From Burkholderia paludis (GTDB lineage Bacteria > Pseudomonadota > Gammaproteobacteria > Burkholderiales > Burkholderiaceae): 64,000 bases of DNA. Of the stretch, positions 34,572 through 45,561 are shown in pieces; position 1 is the stretch's first letter, and every line of letters starts with the position of its first letter. Position numbers and translations under genes: made by a program. The notes beneath the pieces are model-generated. The model was not told where the DNA came from. It saw only the letters and a list, made by a program, of their open reading frames with translations, and did no database searches. The DNA is taken from positions 62,001 to 126,000 of the forward strand of contig NZ_JPGL01000024.1 of assembly GCF_000732615.1 (NCBI RefSeq), given 5' to 3'.

Positions 34572-35681
34572 ATGGAGCAGATGGATTGTGTCGTGATCGG
34601 CGCGGGCGTCGTCGGTCTGGCGATTGCACGCGAACTGGCCGCGCGCGGACGCGAAACGATCGTACTCGAGGCGGCCGATGCGATCGGCACGGGCACGAGT
34701 TCGCGCAACAGCGAAGTGATTCATGCCGGCCTCTACTATCCGCGCGGGTCGTTGAAGGCGCTGTCGTGCGTGCACGGGCGCGACCTGCTGTACGAGTTCT
34801 GCGAAACGCATCACGTGCCGCACCGGCGCGCGGGCAAGCTGCTCGTCGCGACGAGCGCCGCGCAGGTGAAACATCTGAAGGCGATCGCCGCGCGCGCGAC
34901 CGAAAACGGCGTGCTCGACCTGCTGCCGCTCACGCGCGCCGAGGCGCAGACCCTCGAGCCCGCGCTCGAATGCGTGGAAGCGCTGTTCTCGCCGTCCACC
35001 GGCATCGTCGACAGCCACCAGCTGATGCTCGCGCTGCTCGGCGACGCGGAGCGCGACGGCGCCGTGTGCGCGCTGAAATCCCCGGTCGAATCGATCGACG
35101 TGCTGCGCGGCGGCCGCTTCGTCGTGCGGACGGGCGGCGACGCACCGGCCGAGATCGAGGCCGCGTGCGTGATCAACAGCGCGGGCCTCGGCGCGCAGGC
35201 GCTGGCGCGTCGCACGCGCGGCCTCGATCCGCGCTGGGTGCCGCCGCTCTACCTGGCGCGCGGCAACTACTTCAGCCTGTCGGGCCGCGCGCCGTTTTCG
35301 CACCTGATCTACCCGATGCCCGACCGCTCGGGGCTCGGCGTGCACCTGACGCTCGATCTCGCGGGGCAGGCGCGCTTCGGCCCGGATGTCGAGTGGTGCG
35401 ACGCGCTGCGCTACGAAGTCGATCCGGCGCGCGCGGCCGCGTTCTACACATCGATCCGCACGTTCTGGCCGGAGCTGCCCGACGATGCGCTGCAGCCCGC
35501 GTACGCGGGCATCCGGCCGAAGGTCGCGGGGCCCGGCGAGCCGCCGGCCGACTTCATCGTGCAGGGCGTCGCGCAGCATGGCGTGCGCGGGCTCGTGAAC
35601 CTGTTCGGCATCGAGTCGCCGGGGCTCACCGCGTCGCTCGCGCTCGCGCAGCGGGTAGGCGAGATGACCGCCTACCGGTGA
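34572..35681 (+). CDS. FAD-dependent oxidoreductase, L-2-hydroxyglutarate oxidase-like
   Basis: A 369-residue DAO-fold flavoprotein. GAGVVG (10-15) is the dinucleotide-binding motif, followed by [15 protein letters not shown] (about 44-58), which is characteristic of the LhgO/L2HGDH group. The C-terminal region contains [24 protein letters not shown], again shared with L-2-hydroxyglutarate oxidases. It therefore probably oxidises L-2-hydroxyglutarate or a similar 2-hydroxy acid to the keto acid and feeds electrons to the respiratory chain. Stands alone, 145 bases after the AAA gene. Confidence 0.86.
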   Translation: MEQMDCVVIGAGVVGLAIARELAARGRETIVLEAADAIGTGTSSRNSEVIHAGLYYPRGSLKALSCVHGRDLLYEFCETHHVPHRRAGKLLVATSAAQVKHLKAIAARATENGVLDLLPLTRAEAQTLEPALECVEALFSPSTGIVDSHQLMLALLGDAERDGAVCALKSPVESIDVLRGGRFVVRTGGDAPAEIEAACVINSAGLGAQALARRTRGLDPRWVPPLYLARGNYFSLSGRAPFSHLIYPMPDRSGLGVHLTLDLAGQARFGPDVEWCDALRYEVDPARAAAFYTSIRTFWPELPDDALQPAYAGIRPKVAGPGEPPADFIVQGVAQHGVRGLVNLFGIESPGLTASLALAQRVGEMTAYR

Positions 35682-35834
35682 TGCGCCGCGGTGATGCGCG
35701 GCCGCGCGTGACGGCCGTGTGAAATTCCTTATCTCCGGCATTTCGGGGCGCACAGTCATTCGCATGAGCGTTATGCTGTCGAACGGCTGTCGCCAGAACA
35801 GCTTTCAAACCGATAACGTTGGAGCGAGTCCCCC

Positions 35835-36146
35835 ATGAAAACATCCCGTCGGAGTTTCCTGATTACGAGCGTCGGTGTCGTGTCCGCGCTGGCGCTGTCG
35901 CGCGAGGCGCTGGCCGATGCGCCGCTGCTGTCGGAATCCGATCCGACCGCGGCGGCGCTCGGCTACAAGGCCGACGCCACGAAGGTCGACAAGACGAAGT
36001 ATCCGAAATACGCGGCGGGCCAGGATTGCGCGGCCTGCATGCTGTACCAGGGCAAGAAGGGCTCGACCTCGGGCCCGTGCGGCGCCTTCCCCGGCAAGCA
36101 GGTGTCGGCGAAGGGCTGGTGCAGCGCCTTCTCGAAGATGGGTTGA
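35835..36146 (+). CDS. High-potential iron-sulfur protein (HiPIP), Tat-exported
   Basis: A 103-residue periplasmic electron carrier with one [4Fe-4S] cluster. The Tat signal peptide has the twin arginine in SRRSFLITS (4-12), a hydrophobic core to about 27 and likely cleavage after ALA. The four cluster ligands are C65, C68, C82 and C96 with the HiPIP spacing C-x2-C-x13-C-x13-C. It may carry electrons between respiratory complexes or to the neighbouring oxidoreductases. A strong terminator follows, so it is monocistronic or ends a transcript. Confidence 0.95.
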   Translation: MKTSRRSFLITSVGVVSALALSREALADAPLLSESDPTAAALGYKADATKVDKTKYPKYAAGQDCAACMLYQGKKGSTSGPCGAFPGKQVSAKGWCSAFSKMG

Positions 36147-36194
36147 GGCCCGTGCGGCATCGTGCGATGCCGCATCGTGGCGGAAACCGCGAAA

Positions 36195-36226
36195 CGCTCG
36201 CCGTCGAAAGACGGCGGGCGTTTTTT
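36195..36226 (+). terminator. Rho-independent terminator after the HiPIP gene
   Basis: CGCTCGCCGTC (36195-36205), GAAA tetraloop, GACGGCGGGCG (36210-36220) with one T-G wobble, then six T residues (36221-36226). It lies about 50 bases past the HiPIP stop. Confidence 0.94.
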
Positions 36227-36337
36227 ATTGCTTGAAAACGGTTCCGCCGCTTTCTACACTCGCTGCAAACCGGCGCGCCGCGGGCACCCCGCGCGGCGCG
36301 TCGCCCGACACGGCGAACCGACGAGGACGAGGCACGC

Positions 36338-37645
36338 ATGGCGACGATTGCGAACTCAACGAAAACGATCCGTCCCGAGCGTGCGCTGAACCGGCGCGCG
36401 GTGGCGGCCGCCGTGATCGGCAATGCACTCGAGTGGTACGACTTCACGGTGTTCGGCCTCATGACGGTCGTGATCGCCGAGCTGTTCTTCCCGACCTCCA
36501 GCGAATACTCGTCGCTGCTGCTGACCACCGCGACCTTCGGCGTCGCGTTCCTGATGCGCCCGATCGGCGGCATCGTGTTCGGGCTGTATGCGGATCGCGC
36601 CGGCCGCAAGGCCGCCCTGTCGCTCGTGATCTTGCTGATGACGGCCGGCATCTTCCTGCTCGCGGTCGCGCCGACCTATGCGGCGGTCGGCATCGGCGGC
36701 CCGCTCCTGATCGTGCTCGGCCGGCTGCTGCAGGGCTTCTCCGCGGGCGGCGAATTCGGCAGCGCGACGGCGCTGCTGATCGAGGCCGCGCCGTTCTCGA
36801 AACGCGGCTTCTACGGCAGTTGGCAGATGGCGAGCCAGGCGGCCGCGCTGCTGATCGGCGCGCTCGTCGGCGCGGCCGTCACGCGCGGGCTGTCGCACGA
36901 AGCGCTGCACAGCTGGGGCTGGCGCGTGCCGTTCATCCTCGGGCTCGTGATCGGCCCGATCGGTTTCTACATCCGCCGCCATCTCGCCGATTCCGAGGCG
37001 TTCCTGCATGCGCGGCAGAACGCGCGCCGCGCGACGCTCGGCGACGTGTTCACGCGCCACCCGCGCGAGGTGCTGTGCGGGCTCGGCTCGGTGATCGCGC
37101 TGACGGTGACGATCTACGTGCTGATCAGCTATCTGCCGACCTTCGCGGTCAAGCAGCTGAAGCTGCCGTATGCGGAATCGTTCTACGCGGTGATCATCGG
37201 CAACCTGCTGCTGACGGTGCTGTCGCCGGTCACGGGCGCCTGGTCGGACCGCATCGGCCGCAAGGGGCTGTCGCTGTGGTCGCTGGCGCTGACGCTCGTG
37301 CTGATCTATCCGCTGTTCGCGTGGCTCGACGCCGGGCCGAGCATCGCGCGGCTGATCGCGGTGCAGGCGGTGCTGTCGGTGACGCTCGCGGGTTATTTCG
37401 GGCCGTTCGGCGCGATGATCGCCGAGCTGTTCCCGGCCAACGTGCGCTCGACCGGGCTGTCGATCGCGTACAACGTCGCGGTGATGCTGTTCGGCGGCTT
37501 CGGGCAGTTCATCGTCACGTGGCTGATCAAGGTCACGGGGACGCCGCTCGCGCCAACCTACTACGTGATGGCGGGGCTCGCGCTGTCGATCGTCGCGGTT
37601 GCATGCGTGCCGGCGCGCAGCGCCGATCTGGACGCGCCGGCGTGA
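36338..37645 (+). CDS. MFS transporter, metabolite:H+ symporter (MHS) family
   Basis: A 435-residue inner-membrane transporter with twelve predicted helices, of the MHS family (ProP, KgtP, ShiA, CitA relatives). Conserved features are LEWYDFTVFGLM (about 31-42), the loop 2-3 motif GLYADRAGRKAALS (about 87-100), LIVLGRLLQGFSAGGEFGSA (about 125-144) and the central SDRIGRKGLS (about 306-315). It probably imports a carboxylate or betaine by proton symport; the substrate is unresolved. The start ATG 36338 is preceded by GAGGACGAGG. Confidence 0.9.
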   Translation: MATIANSTKTIRPERALNRRAVAAAVIGNALEWYDFTVFGLMTVVIAELFFPTSSEYSSLLLTTATFGVAFLMRPIGGIVFGLYADRAGRKAALSLVILLMTAGIFLLAVAPTYAAVGIGGPLLIVLGRLLQGFSAGGEFGSATALLIEAAPFSKRGFYGSWQMASQAAALLIGALVGAAVTRGLSHEALHSWGWRVPFILGLVIGPIGFYIRRHLADSEAFLHARQNARRATLGDVFTRHPREVLCGLGSVIALTVTIYVLISYLPTFAVKQLKLPYAESFYAVIIGNLLLTVLSPVTGAWSDRIGRKGLSLWSLALTLVLIYPLFAWLDAGPSIARLIAVQAVLSVTLAGYFGPFGAMIAELFPANVRSTGLSIAYNVAVMLFGGFGQFIVTWLIKVTGTPLAPTYYVMAGLALSIVAVACVPARSADLDAPA

Positions 37646-37967
37646 CGCCGCACCAGTGCAAAACGGTCATCGGATAGTTTCGTAAAACGCAATGATGTCT
37701 GGCCGAATCCGCTAAAACGGCGCGCCGAACCGCCGTGTTCGCGCCCGATTTGTTTACTCGTCGAACGAAACTTGCGCAGAATGAACGGAATTGTCGCTCG
37801 CGCGCGTTTTTTCGCATTTTTTACCCACACCAAACATCGGCAAAAACCCGTGCGGGTGCATCTGGAAGAGTTTTTTCTCCGGCTTGTTGCCACATCGTTA
37901 GCTCAAGTAATATCCGCGTACGCCGGCCCCTGGCGGGCCGGTTCCGATCTGGAGACCTGGAGGAAAC
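37646..37967. other. Upstream region of the peptide ABC operon
   Basis: About 320 bases with no gene. The right half is AT-richer and holds a likely promoter (TTGTTG at 37884-37889, 18 bases, TAATAT at 37908-37913), leaving a leader of about 50 bases before the binding-protein gene. Confidence 0.55.
37884..37913 (+). promoter_or_regulatory. Candidate sigma-70 promoter of dppA operon
   Basis: TTGTTG (37884-37889), an 18-base spacer and TAATAT (37908-37913). It is the only AT-rich hexamer pair of this quality in the region and is well placed for the operon. Confidence 0.55.
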
Positions 37968-39596
37968 ATGGAATACAACCGTCTGTTGCACACCCTGCGT
38001 GTTACCGCCATTGCAGGCGTGGCAGCGGCATCGCTCGGCGTCGCGGGCTCTGCATTCGCACAGATTCCGAACAAAACGCTCGTCTACTGCTCAGAAGGCA
38101 GCCCGGCGGGTTTCGATTCCGCGCAATTCACGACCGGCGTGGACTTCACTGCCGCCACGTTCACGGTCTATAACCGCCTCGTCGAATTCGAGCGCGGCGG
38201 CACGAAGGTCGAGCCGGGCCTCGCGGAGAAGTGGGACGTATCGTCCGACGGCAAGGTGTACACGTTCCACCTGCGCCACGGCGTGAAGTTCCATACGACC
38301 GACTTCTTCAAGCCGACGCGTGAATTCAACGCGGACGACGTGCTGTTCACGTTCCAGCGCATGCTCGACCCGAACCAGGCGTTCCGCAAGGCGTACCCGG
38401 TGTCGTTCCCGTACTTCACCGACATGGGCCTCGACAAGCTGATCACGAAGATCGATAAGGTCGATCCGTACACCGTGACGTTCACGCTGGCCGAGCCGAA
38501 TGCGCCGTTCATCCAGAACATGGCGATGGAATTCGCGTCGATCCTGTCGGCCGAATACGGCGACCAGCTGATGAAGGCCGGCCGCGCCGCCGACATCAAC
38601 CAGAAGCCGATCGGCACGGGCCCGTTCATCTTCCGCAGCTACACGAAGGACGCGACGATCCGGTTCGACGGCAATCCTGATTACTGGAAGAAGGGCGAAG
38701 TGAAGATCTCGAAGCTGATCTTCTCGATCACGCCCGATCCGGGCGTGCGCGTGCAGAAGATCAAGCGCAACGAATGCCAGGTGATGAGCTATCCGCGTCC
38801 GGCCGACATCGCCACGCTGAAGGCCGATCCGGGCGTCGACATGCCGTCGCAGGCGGGCTTCAACCTCGGCTATCTCGCGTACAACGTCGAGCACAAGCCG
38901 GTCGACAAGCTCGAGGTGCGCCAGGCGCTCGACATGGCGATCAACAAGAAGGCGATCCTCGAATCCGTCTACCAGGGCGCCGGCCAGGCCGCGACCGCGC
39001 CGATGCCGCCGACCCAATGGTCGTACGACAAGAACCTGAAGATGGCCGCGTACGACACCGCGAAGGCGAAGGCGCTGCTCGCGAAGGCCGGCTTCCCGAA
39101 CGGCTTCGACATCACGCTGTGGGCGATGCCGGTGCAGCGCGCGTACAACCCGAACGGCCGCCTGATGGCCGAGATGATCCAGGCCGACTGGGCGAAGATC
39201 GGCGTGAAGGCGAAGATCGTCACGTACGAGTGGGGCGAGTACATCAAGCGCGCGCATGCGGGCGAGCAGGACACGATGCTGATCGGCTGGACGGGCGACA
39301 ACGGCGACCCGGACAACTGGCTCGGCACGCTGCTCGGCTGCGAGGCGATCAAGGGCAACAACTTCTCGCACTGGTGCTACAAGCCGTTCGACGAGCTGGT
39401 CCAGAAGGGCCGCACGACGACGGGCCAGGACGCGCGCACGAAGCTCTACACGCAGGCCCAGCAGATCTTCGCGCAGCAGCTGCCGTTCTCGCCGATCGCG
39501 AACTCGACGGTCTACCAGCCGGTGCGCAAGAACGTGGTCGACATGCGCATCGAGCCGCTTGGCTATGCGCGCTTCGACGGTGTCGGCGTGAAGTAA
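37968..39596 (+). CDS. dppA: Dipeptide/peptide ABC transporter substrate-binding protein
   Basis: A 542-residue periplasmic solute-binding protein of the SBP_bac_5 (DppA/OppA) family. A signal peptide (about 1-34, ending SAFAQ) precedes a mature protein beginning IPNKTLVYCSEG, closely resembling E. coli DppA (about 535 aa). LAEKWDVSSDGKVYTFHLRHGVKFH (about 87-111) is the family signature region. Conserved segments NPDYWKKGE and IGWTGDNGDPDNWLGTLLG mark the binding lobes of DppA-type proteins. It captures di/tripeptides or haem for DppBCDF encoded downstream. Confidence 0.94.
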   Translation: MEYNRLLHTLRVTAIAGVAAASLGVAGSAFAQIPNKTLVYCSEGSPAGFDSAQFTTGVDFTAATFTVYNRLVEFERGGTKVEPGLAEKWDVSSDGKVYTFHLRHGVKFHTTDFFKPTREFNADDVLFTFQRMLDPNQAFRKAYPVSFPYFTDMGLDKLITKIDKVDPYTVTFTLAEPNAPFIQNMAMEFASILSAEYGDQLMKAGRAADINQKPIGTGPFIFRSYTKDATIRFDGNPDYWKKGEVKISKLIFSITPDPGVRVQKIKRNECQVMSYPRPADIATLKADPGVDMPSQAGFNLGYLAYNVEHKPVDKLEVRQALDMAINKKAILESVYQGAGQAATAPMPPTQWSYDKNLKMAAYDTAKAKALLAKAGFPNGFDITLWAMPVQRAYNPNGRLMAEMIQADWAKIGVKAKIVTYEWGEYIKRAHAGEQDTMLIGWTGDNGDPDNWLGTLLGCEAIKGNNFSHWCYKPFDELVQKGRTTTGQDARTKLYTQAQQIFAQQLPFSPIANSTVYQPVRKNVVDMRIEPLGYARFDGVGVK

Positions 39597-39644
39597 TACG
39601 ACCGGCGTAAGCTGTCTACGAAGACCGAGACCGGCTAACTCATC

Positions 39645-39679
39645 CGGCGGCGGGCGGCCACGAGCTTCCCGTCGCCGGT
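39645..39679 (+). promoter_or_regulatory. Intercistronic stem-loop between dppA and dppB
   Basis: CCGGCGGCGGG (39645-39655) and CCCGTCGCCGG (39669-39679) pair over 11 bp including one G-U wobble, with a 13-base loop. It has no T-run, so it is more likely a 3'-end stabiliser or partial attenuator that favours binding-protein output over the permease genes. Confidence 0.6.
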
Positions 39680-39713
39680 CGCACATTTCCCACAAGAAAA
39701 TACGAGACGCATC

Positions 39714-40724
39714 ATGTTCACATTCGTGTTGCGCCGCGTGGGCATGGTGATCCCGACCTTCATCGGCATCACCATCCTGGCGTTTGCGCTGATTCACCTG
39801 ATACCGGGCGACCCCATCGAAGTGATGATGGGCGAGCGCGGCGTCGATCCCGCGATGCACGCGGAGGCGATGAAACGCCTCGGGCTCGACCAGCCGCTGC
39901 CGGTGCAGTACCTCCACTACATCGGCCGCGCGCTGCACGGCGACCTCGGCACGTCGATCATCACCAACACGAGCGTCGCGGGCGAGTTCTTCGCGCGCTT
40001 CCCGGCGACCGTCGAACTGTCGCTGTGCGCGCTGGTGTTCGCGCTCGCGCTCGGCCTGCCGGCCGGCGTGATCGCCGCGCTGCGGCGCGGCTCGATCGTC
40101 GACCACGGCGTGATGGGCACCGCGCTGACCGGCTACTCGATGCCGATCTTCTGGTGGGGGCTGATCCTCATCATGGTGTTTTCGTCATACCTCGGCTGGA
40201 CGCCCGTGTCGGGGCGCATCGCGGTCGAATACGACTTCCCGCATCCGACGGGCTTCATGCTGATCGACGCGCTGCTCGCGCCTGACGAAGGCTCGTTCAA
40301 GTCGGCGGTCAGCCACCTGATCCTGCCCGCGATCGTGCTCGGCACGATCCCGCTCGCGGTGATCGCGCGGATGACGCGCTCGTCGATGCTCGAAGTGCTG
40401 CGCGAGGACTACATCCGCACGGCCCGCGCGAAGGGGCTGTCGCCCGCGCGCGTGGTCGTCGTGCATGCGCTGCGCAACGCGCTGATCCCGGTCGTCACCG
40501 TGATCGGCCTGCAGATCGGCACGCTGCTCGCGGGCGCGGTGCTGACCGAGACGCTCTTTTCGTGGCCCGGGGTCGGCAAGTGGCTGATCGATGCGATCGG
40601 CCGTCGCGACTATCCGGTCGTGCAGGGCGGCATCCTGCTGATCGCGACGCTCGTGATCGTCGTGAACCTGGTCGTCGACCTGCTGTACGGCGTGCTGAAT
40701 CCGCGCATCCGCCACACGAGGTAA
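39714..40724 (+). CDS. dppB: Peptide ABC transporter permease DppB
   Basis: A 336-residue inner-membrane permease with about six helices. The EAA-like loop needed to dock on the ATPases is visible as YIRTARAKGLSPARVVVVHALRNALIPV (about 223-250). The N-terminus (FVLRRVGMVIPTFIGITILAF) is typical of DppB/OppB/AppB proteins. It forms the translocation pore with DppC, whose gene starts four bases downstream. Confidence 0.95.
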   Translation: MFTFVLRRVGMVIPTFIGITILAFALIHLIPGDPIEVMMGERGVDPAMHAEAMKRLGLDQPLPVQYLHYIGRALHGDLGTSIITNTSVAGEFFARFPATVELSLCALVFALALGLPAGVIAALRRGSIVDHGVMGTALTGYSMPIFWWGLILIMVFSSYLGWTPVSGRIAVEYDFPHPTGFMLIDALLAPDEGSFKSAVSHLILPAIVLGTIPLAVIARMTRSSMLEVLREDYIRTARAKGLSPARVVVVHALRNALIPVVTVIGLQIGTLLAGAVLTETLFSWPGVGKWLIDAIGRRDYPVVQGGILLIATLVIVVNLVVDLLYGVLNPRIRHTR

Positions 40725-40728
40725 TCCC

Positions 40729-41646
40729 ATGAGCAATCTGCAAAACACCCTGCCGACCGAATCCGCGCCGGCCGGCGGCCGTACGCTCGCGCTGCGCGAG
40801 TTCTGGGCCAACTTCTCGCGCAACCGCGGCGCCGTCGGCGCCGGCATCGTCGTGCTCGTGCTGATCCTGGTCGCGCTGCTCGCGCCGCTGCTCGCGCCGC
40901 ACAGCCCGGTCGAGCAATACCGCGACTACGTGAAAATCCCGCCCGCCTGGCTCGACGGCGGCAACTGGAAATTCGTCCTCGGCACCGACGAAGCAGGCCG
41001 CGACATCCTCTCGCGCCTGATGTTCGGCGCGCGGATGTCGTTCTGGATCGGCTTCGTGTCGGTCGTGCTCGCGCTGATCCCCGGCATCGTGCTCGGGCTC
41101 GTCGCCGCGTTCTTCCAGAAGTGGGCCGACACGCCCGTGATGCGCATCATGGACGTGCTGCTCGCGCTGCCGTCGCTGCTGCTCGCGGTCGCGGTCGTCG
41201 CGATCATCGGCCCGGGCCTCACCAACACGATGTTCGCGATCGCGATCGTCGCGCTGCCGGCCTATGTGCGTCTCACGCGCGCATCGGCGCTCGGCGAGCT
41301 GCAGAAGGAGTACGTGACGGCGTCGCGCGTGGCCGGCGCCGGCACGCTGCGCCTGATGTTCTCGCAGGTGCTGCCCAACTGCACGGCGCCGCTGATCGTG
41401 CAGGCGACGCTCGGCTTCTCGTCGGCGATCCTCGACGCGGCCGCGCTCGGCTTCCTCGGCCTCGGCGTGCAGCCGCCGACCGCCGAGTGGGGCGCGATGC
41501 TCGCGTCCGCGCGCGACTACATCGACAACGCGTGGTGGATCGTGACGATGCCGGGCCTGTCGATCCTGATTTCGGTGCTCGCGATCAACCTGCTCGGCGA
41601 CGGGCTGCGTGACGCGCTCGATCCCAAACTGAAACGGATGGCCTGA
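40729..41646 (+). CDS. dppC: Peptide ABC transporter permease DppC
   Basis: A 305-residue inner-membrane permease. The N-terminal cytoplasmic segment [16 protein letters not shown] and the motif [21 protein letters not shown] (about 84-104) are hallmarks of DppC/OppC proteins. The EAA loop near 190-210 reads [25 protein letters not shown] 40729 follows GAGGTAATCCC. It pairs with DppB. Confidence 0.95.
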   Translation: MSNLQNTLPTESAPAGGRTLALREFWANFSRNRGAVGAGIVVLVLILVALLAPLLAPHSPVEQYRDYVKIPPAWLDGGNWKFVLGTDEAGRDILSRLMFGARMSFWIGFVSVVLALIPGIVLGLVAAFFQKWADTPVMRIMDVLLALPSLLLAVAVVAIIGPGLTNTMFAIAIVALPAYVRLTRASALGELQKEYVTASRVAGAGTLRLMFSQVLPNCTAPLIVQATLGFSSAILDAAALGFLGLGVQPPTAEWGAMLASARDYIDNAWWIVTMPGLSILISVLAINLLGDGLRDALDPKLKRMA

Positions 41647-41647
41647 C

Positions 41648-42642
41648 ATGAGCGACAATCTTCTGACCATCCGCAATCTCGCGGTGAACTTCAACGGCCT
41701 GCCCGCCGTCGACCGGATCAACCTGTCGATCGCGCCGGGCGAGGTGGTGGGCGTCGTCGGCGAATCGGGCTCGGGCAAGAGCGTGACGATGATGGCGCTG
41801 ATGGGCCTGATCGACGCGCCGGGCAAGGTGACGGCCGACGAGGTGACGTTCAACGGCGTCGACCTGCTGAAGGCGTCGCCGAAGGCGCGCCGCAAGATCG
41901 TCGGCAAGGACATCGCGATGGTGTTCCAGGACGCGCTGACGAGCCTGAACCCGAGCTACACGGTCGGCTACCAGATCAAGGAAGTGCTGAAGCTGCACGA
42001 AGGGCTGCGCGGCGACGCGCTGCACCGGCGCGCGCTCGAGCTGCTCGACCAGGTCGGCATTCCCGACGCGAAGAACCGCATCGCGTCGTTCCCGCACCAG
42101 ATGTCGGGCGGGATGAACCAGCGCGTGATGATCGCGATGGCGGTCGCGTGCAATCCGAAGCTGCTGATCGCCGACGAGCCGACCACCGCGCTCGACGTGA
42201 CGATCCAGGCGCAGATCATGGATCTGCTCGTGAAGCTGCAGAAGGAGCGCGGGATGGCGCTCGTCCTGATCTCGCACGATCTGGCCGTGGTGTCGGAGGT
42301 CGCGCAGCGCGTGGCGGTGATGTACGCGGGCGAGGTGATCGAGACCAACCGCGTGCCCGAGATCTTCCGCGCGCCGCATCATCCGTACACCGAAGCGCTG
42401 CTGGCCGCGATTCCCGAGCACAATAAGGGGGCGCGTCGCCTTGCCGCATTGCCGGGCATGGTGCCGGGCCGCGATGATCGCCCGTCCGGGTGCCTGTTCG
42501 CGCCGCGCTGCAAGTACGTCGGCGACGATTGCCGCAAGGCGCGGCCGGCGCTCGACACGCTGGTGGCCGGCAACGACGCGATGCGCGCACGCTGCATCAA
42601 GCCGCTCAATGTTTCCAACCTCGACCTGACGGGAGGCGCACG

Positions 42643-42646
<4 letters not shown>
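41648..42646 (+). CDS. dppD: Peptide ABC transporter ATPase DppD
   Basis: A 332-residue ABC ATPase. Walker A is GESGSGKS (about 39-46). The ABC signature is [13 protein letters not shown] (M replaces the usual Q, as is common in DppD). Walker B is [12 protein letters not shown]. The C-terminal oligopeptide extension carries Cys residues ([19 protein letters not shown]) that in related proteins bind an iron-sulfur cluster. The start follows dppC by one base and the stop overlaps dppF by four (ATGA). Confidence 0.96.
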
Positions 42647-43651
<1,005 letters not shown>

Positions 43652-43659
<8 letters not shown>

Positions 43660-44800
43660 AGCGTTGGCGGCGCGCGTGTCCGGCGTGCGCCGTGCTGGAA
43701 CCGGCAGCGCGCGCGTGATGCGCGCGTACCGCTACGCGCGGCGCTGGAGCGTGCGTACCGTCACGGGCGCGGCGCTGGCCGGCGCGTGCGTGGCGGTTGC
43801 CGGCCTGGTGGTTCCCGTGGAGGTCGCACGTGCCGAAGGGCGCGCGCCGGCCACCGCACCGATTCATCCGTCGCAGGTCCCGCCGCCCGGCATGAGCCTG
43901 CCGGGCTTTCATGCACCTGCCGTGTCGAACGGCACGGTGGCGAGCGGTTCGGTGCGCATGCAGCCCGCGCGCATGCCGTTCTATGTCGCGACCAAGGGCA
44001 AGGTCACGCTCTACGTGCTCGGCACGCTGCATACGGGCGACCCGTCCGATTATCCGAGCGCGCAGCCGTTCCGGCCGCGCATCCTTGCGGCGCTCGCGGC
44101 GTCGCCGACGCTTGCGCTCGAACTGTCGCCCGACGACCTGCTCGAATCGCAGGATGACGTGTCGAAGTACGGCGTGTGCCGCTATCCGTGCCTGCAGCGC
44201 CTGCTGCCCGAGCCGCTGTGGCAGCGGCTCGCGGCGCGCCTGCGCGGCAACCCGGCCGCGCTCGCCGAGATCCGCAAGATGCGGCCCTGGCTCGCGGCGC
44301 TCGTCGTCGAGACCTACGATTCGCTGTCGGCCGGCCTGCAGACCGAATACGGCACCGAGGCGCAACTGCAGAACGTGTTCCTGAAGAAGAAGGGCGGCCG
44401 CGTGATCGGGCTCGAGACGCTCGCCGAACAGATGCGCGCGTTCACCGGGCTCACGCTGGCCGAGCAGCGCGAGATGCTCGCGCAGGACATGGTGCAGACG
44501 CCCGCACAAAACGCCGACGACATCAAGGCGCTGCATCGGCTGTGGCGAATTGGCGACGCCGACGCGATCTCGGCGTGGGCCGTCGCGAAGGGCGAACGCC
44601 TCGCGCGTTCCCCGGTGTTGTCGGCGTCGATCGACAACAAGATCGTGTACGAGCGCAACCGGCGCTTCGTTGCACGAATGACGGCAATCGCCGCGCCGAA
44701 CCGGCCGCTGTTCGTCGCGATCGGCGCGCTGCACCTGGGCGGCCCGCGCGGGGTGCTCGAATTGTTGCGCCAGCAAGGATACCGGGTCGACGCGAACTGA
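43652..44800 (+). CDS. TraB/GumN (TIKI-like) family protein
   Basis: A 382-residue protein of the TraB/PrgY/GumN family, related to TIKI-type metalloproteases. Diagnostic GxxH-type motifs are present: LYVLGTLHTGD near 120-130 and FVAIGALHLGGPRGVLELL near 352-370, with GLETLAEQM in between. A probable signal or membrane anchor lies at about 38-62 (VTGAALAGACVAVAGLVVP), so the bulk is periplasmic. It overlaps dppF by eight bases and has a strong GGAGG, so it is translated from the peptide-transporter mRNA. If it is a periplasmic protease, feeding or clearing peptides for DppABCDF would be a sensible link, but this is inference. Confidence 0.88.
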
Positions 44801-44980
44801 TCGCGCAAGGCGCCGCACGCTGATCGTCCCCTGTTTGATCGACGGTGCGCGCACGTCGCGCGGCGCCCGTACGGCGATGGAATTCGATAAGGAAAACCCT
44901 TGAATCGTCGGAAAATCGCGTTTAAAACGATTGACATCCCGATCCGCCAATAACTATTCTTCACCCCACAAGTTGAAAAA

Positions 44981-45154
44981 ATGAAAAGAATAGATAAGTT
45001 CTACGGGGTAGCAGAAATAAGCGCGGGGTTAGCGTCGCCGGCACGTGAAGCGCGTGCCGGCCGCGGAGTGTCTGCATGCACGGCGGGGCCAATCATCGTC
45101 GAACAACACATGCATGCGGGCCGACTTGCAGATAAGCAACGTTCCGTCGTCTGA
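44981..45154 (+). CDS. Possible 57-aa peptide in the candidate transcript
   Basis: A frame starting MKRIDKFYGVAEISAG, 57 residues, ending at TGA 45154. It uses rare codons for this genome (ATA, TTA, AGA) and has only GTTGAAAAA upstream, so translation is doubtful. It has no domain. It may simply be part of a structured RNA; listed because it opens inside the only well-delimited transcript of the accessory pocket. Confidence 0.2.
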   Translation: MKRIDKFYGVAEISAGLASPAREARAGRGVSACTAGPIIVEQHMHAGRLADKQRSVV

Positions 45155-45281
45155 CCGGGGAAGGTAGTGATCGGGCGGCGGCGGACGTTTTTTAATCCGG
45201 AAGATTTTTCCGGTCACCGTCGAAAGACGGTTTCGGGGGGCGAATCGACAGACGGCAAAGCCGCGGCGATTGCGCCAACGG

Positions 45282-45310
45282 AAAAGCGCCACGAGGGCGC
45301 TTTTTTCTTT
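45282..45310 (+). terminator. Rho-independent terminator
   Basis: AAAGCGCC and GGGCGCTTT form the stem around ACGA, followed by TTTTTTCTTTT. A-runs on the other side make it potentially bidirectional. Nothing else upstream in this interval needs a terminator except the candidate small transcript. Confidence 0.85.
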
Positions 45311-45561
45311 TGTGCCGCCGATGCGTGTCGTTCGCGATCGCTTGCGTCGCGATGTCCCGGGTATCTCCACCTCGCTGGCCAGGCACGCCGGCACGAATCG
45401 TTCGCAGCCTGCGGGCGTCTTTGGCGGAATCGGACCGGCGCGGCGTGCCGTGTCTGCACCGCGCCGCCCGGGGGCGGCGCAATGGACGGCATACGATGGT
45501 TTCGAGGTGCTCGCGATGGCACCGTCTACGTCTTGCCTCGGTGCACGAACGGAGTGGACGG

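Larger units (their letters stand above)
44931..45311 (+). ncRNA. Candidate structured small transcript
   Basis: A perfect -35 box TTGACA (44931-44936) is followed by a TATTCT-like -10 (about 44956-44961, long 19-base spacer). About 350 bases later there is a clear rho-independent terminator. Four stem-loops lie between: 45037-45061, 45197-45213, 45216-45231 and the terminator itself (45282-45310). No good-quality gene sits here, only a 57-codon frame (44981-45154) without a ribosome-binding site. A regulatory RNA or a dual-function mRNA is plausible; not matched to a known family. Confidence 0.4.
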
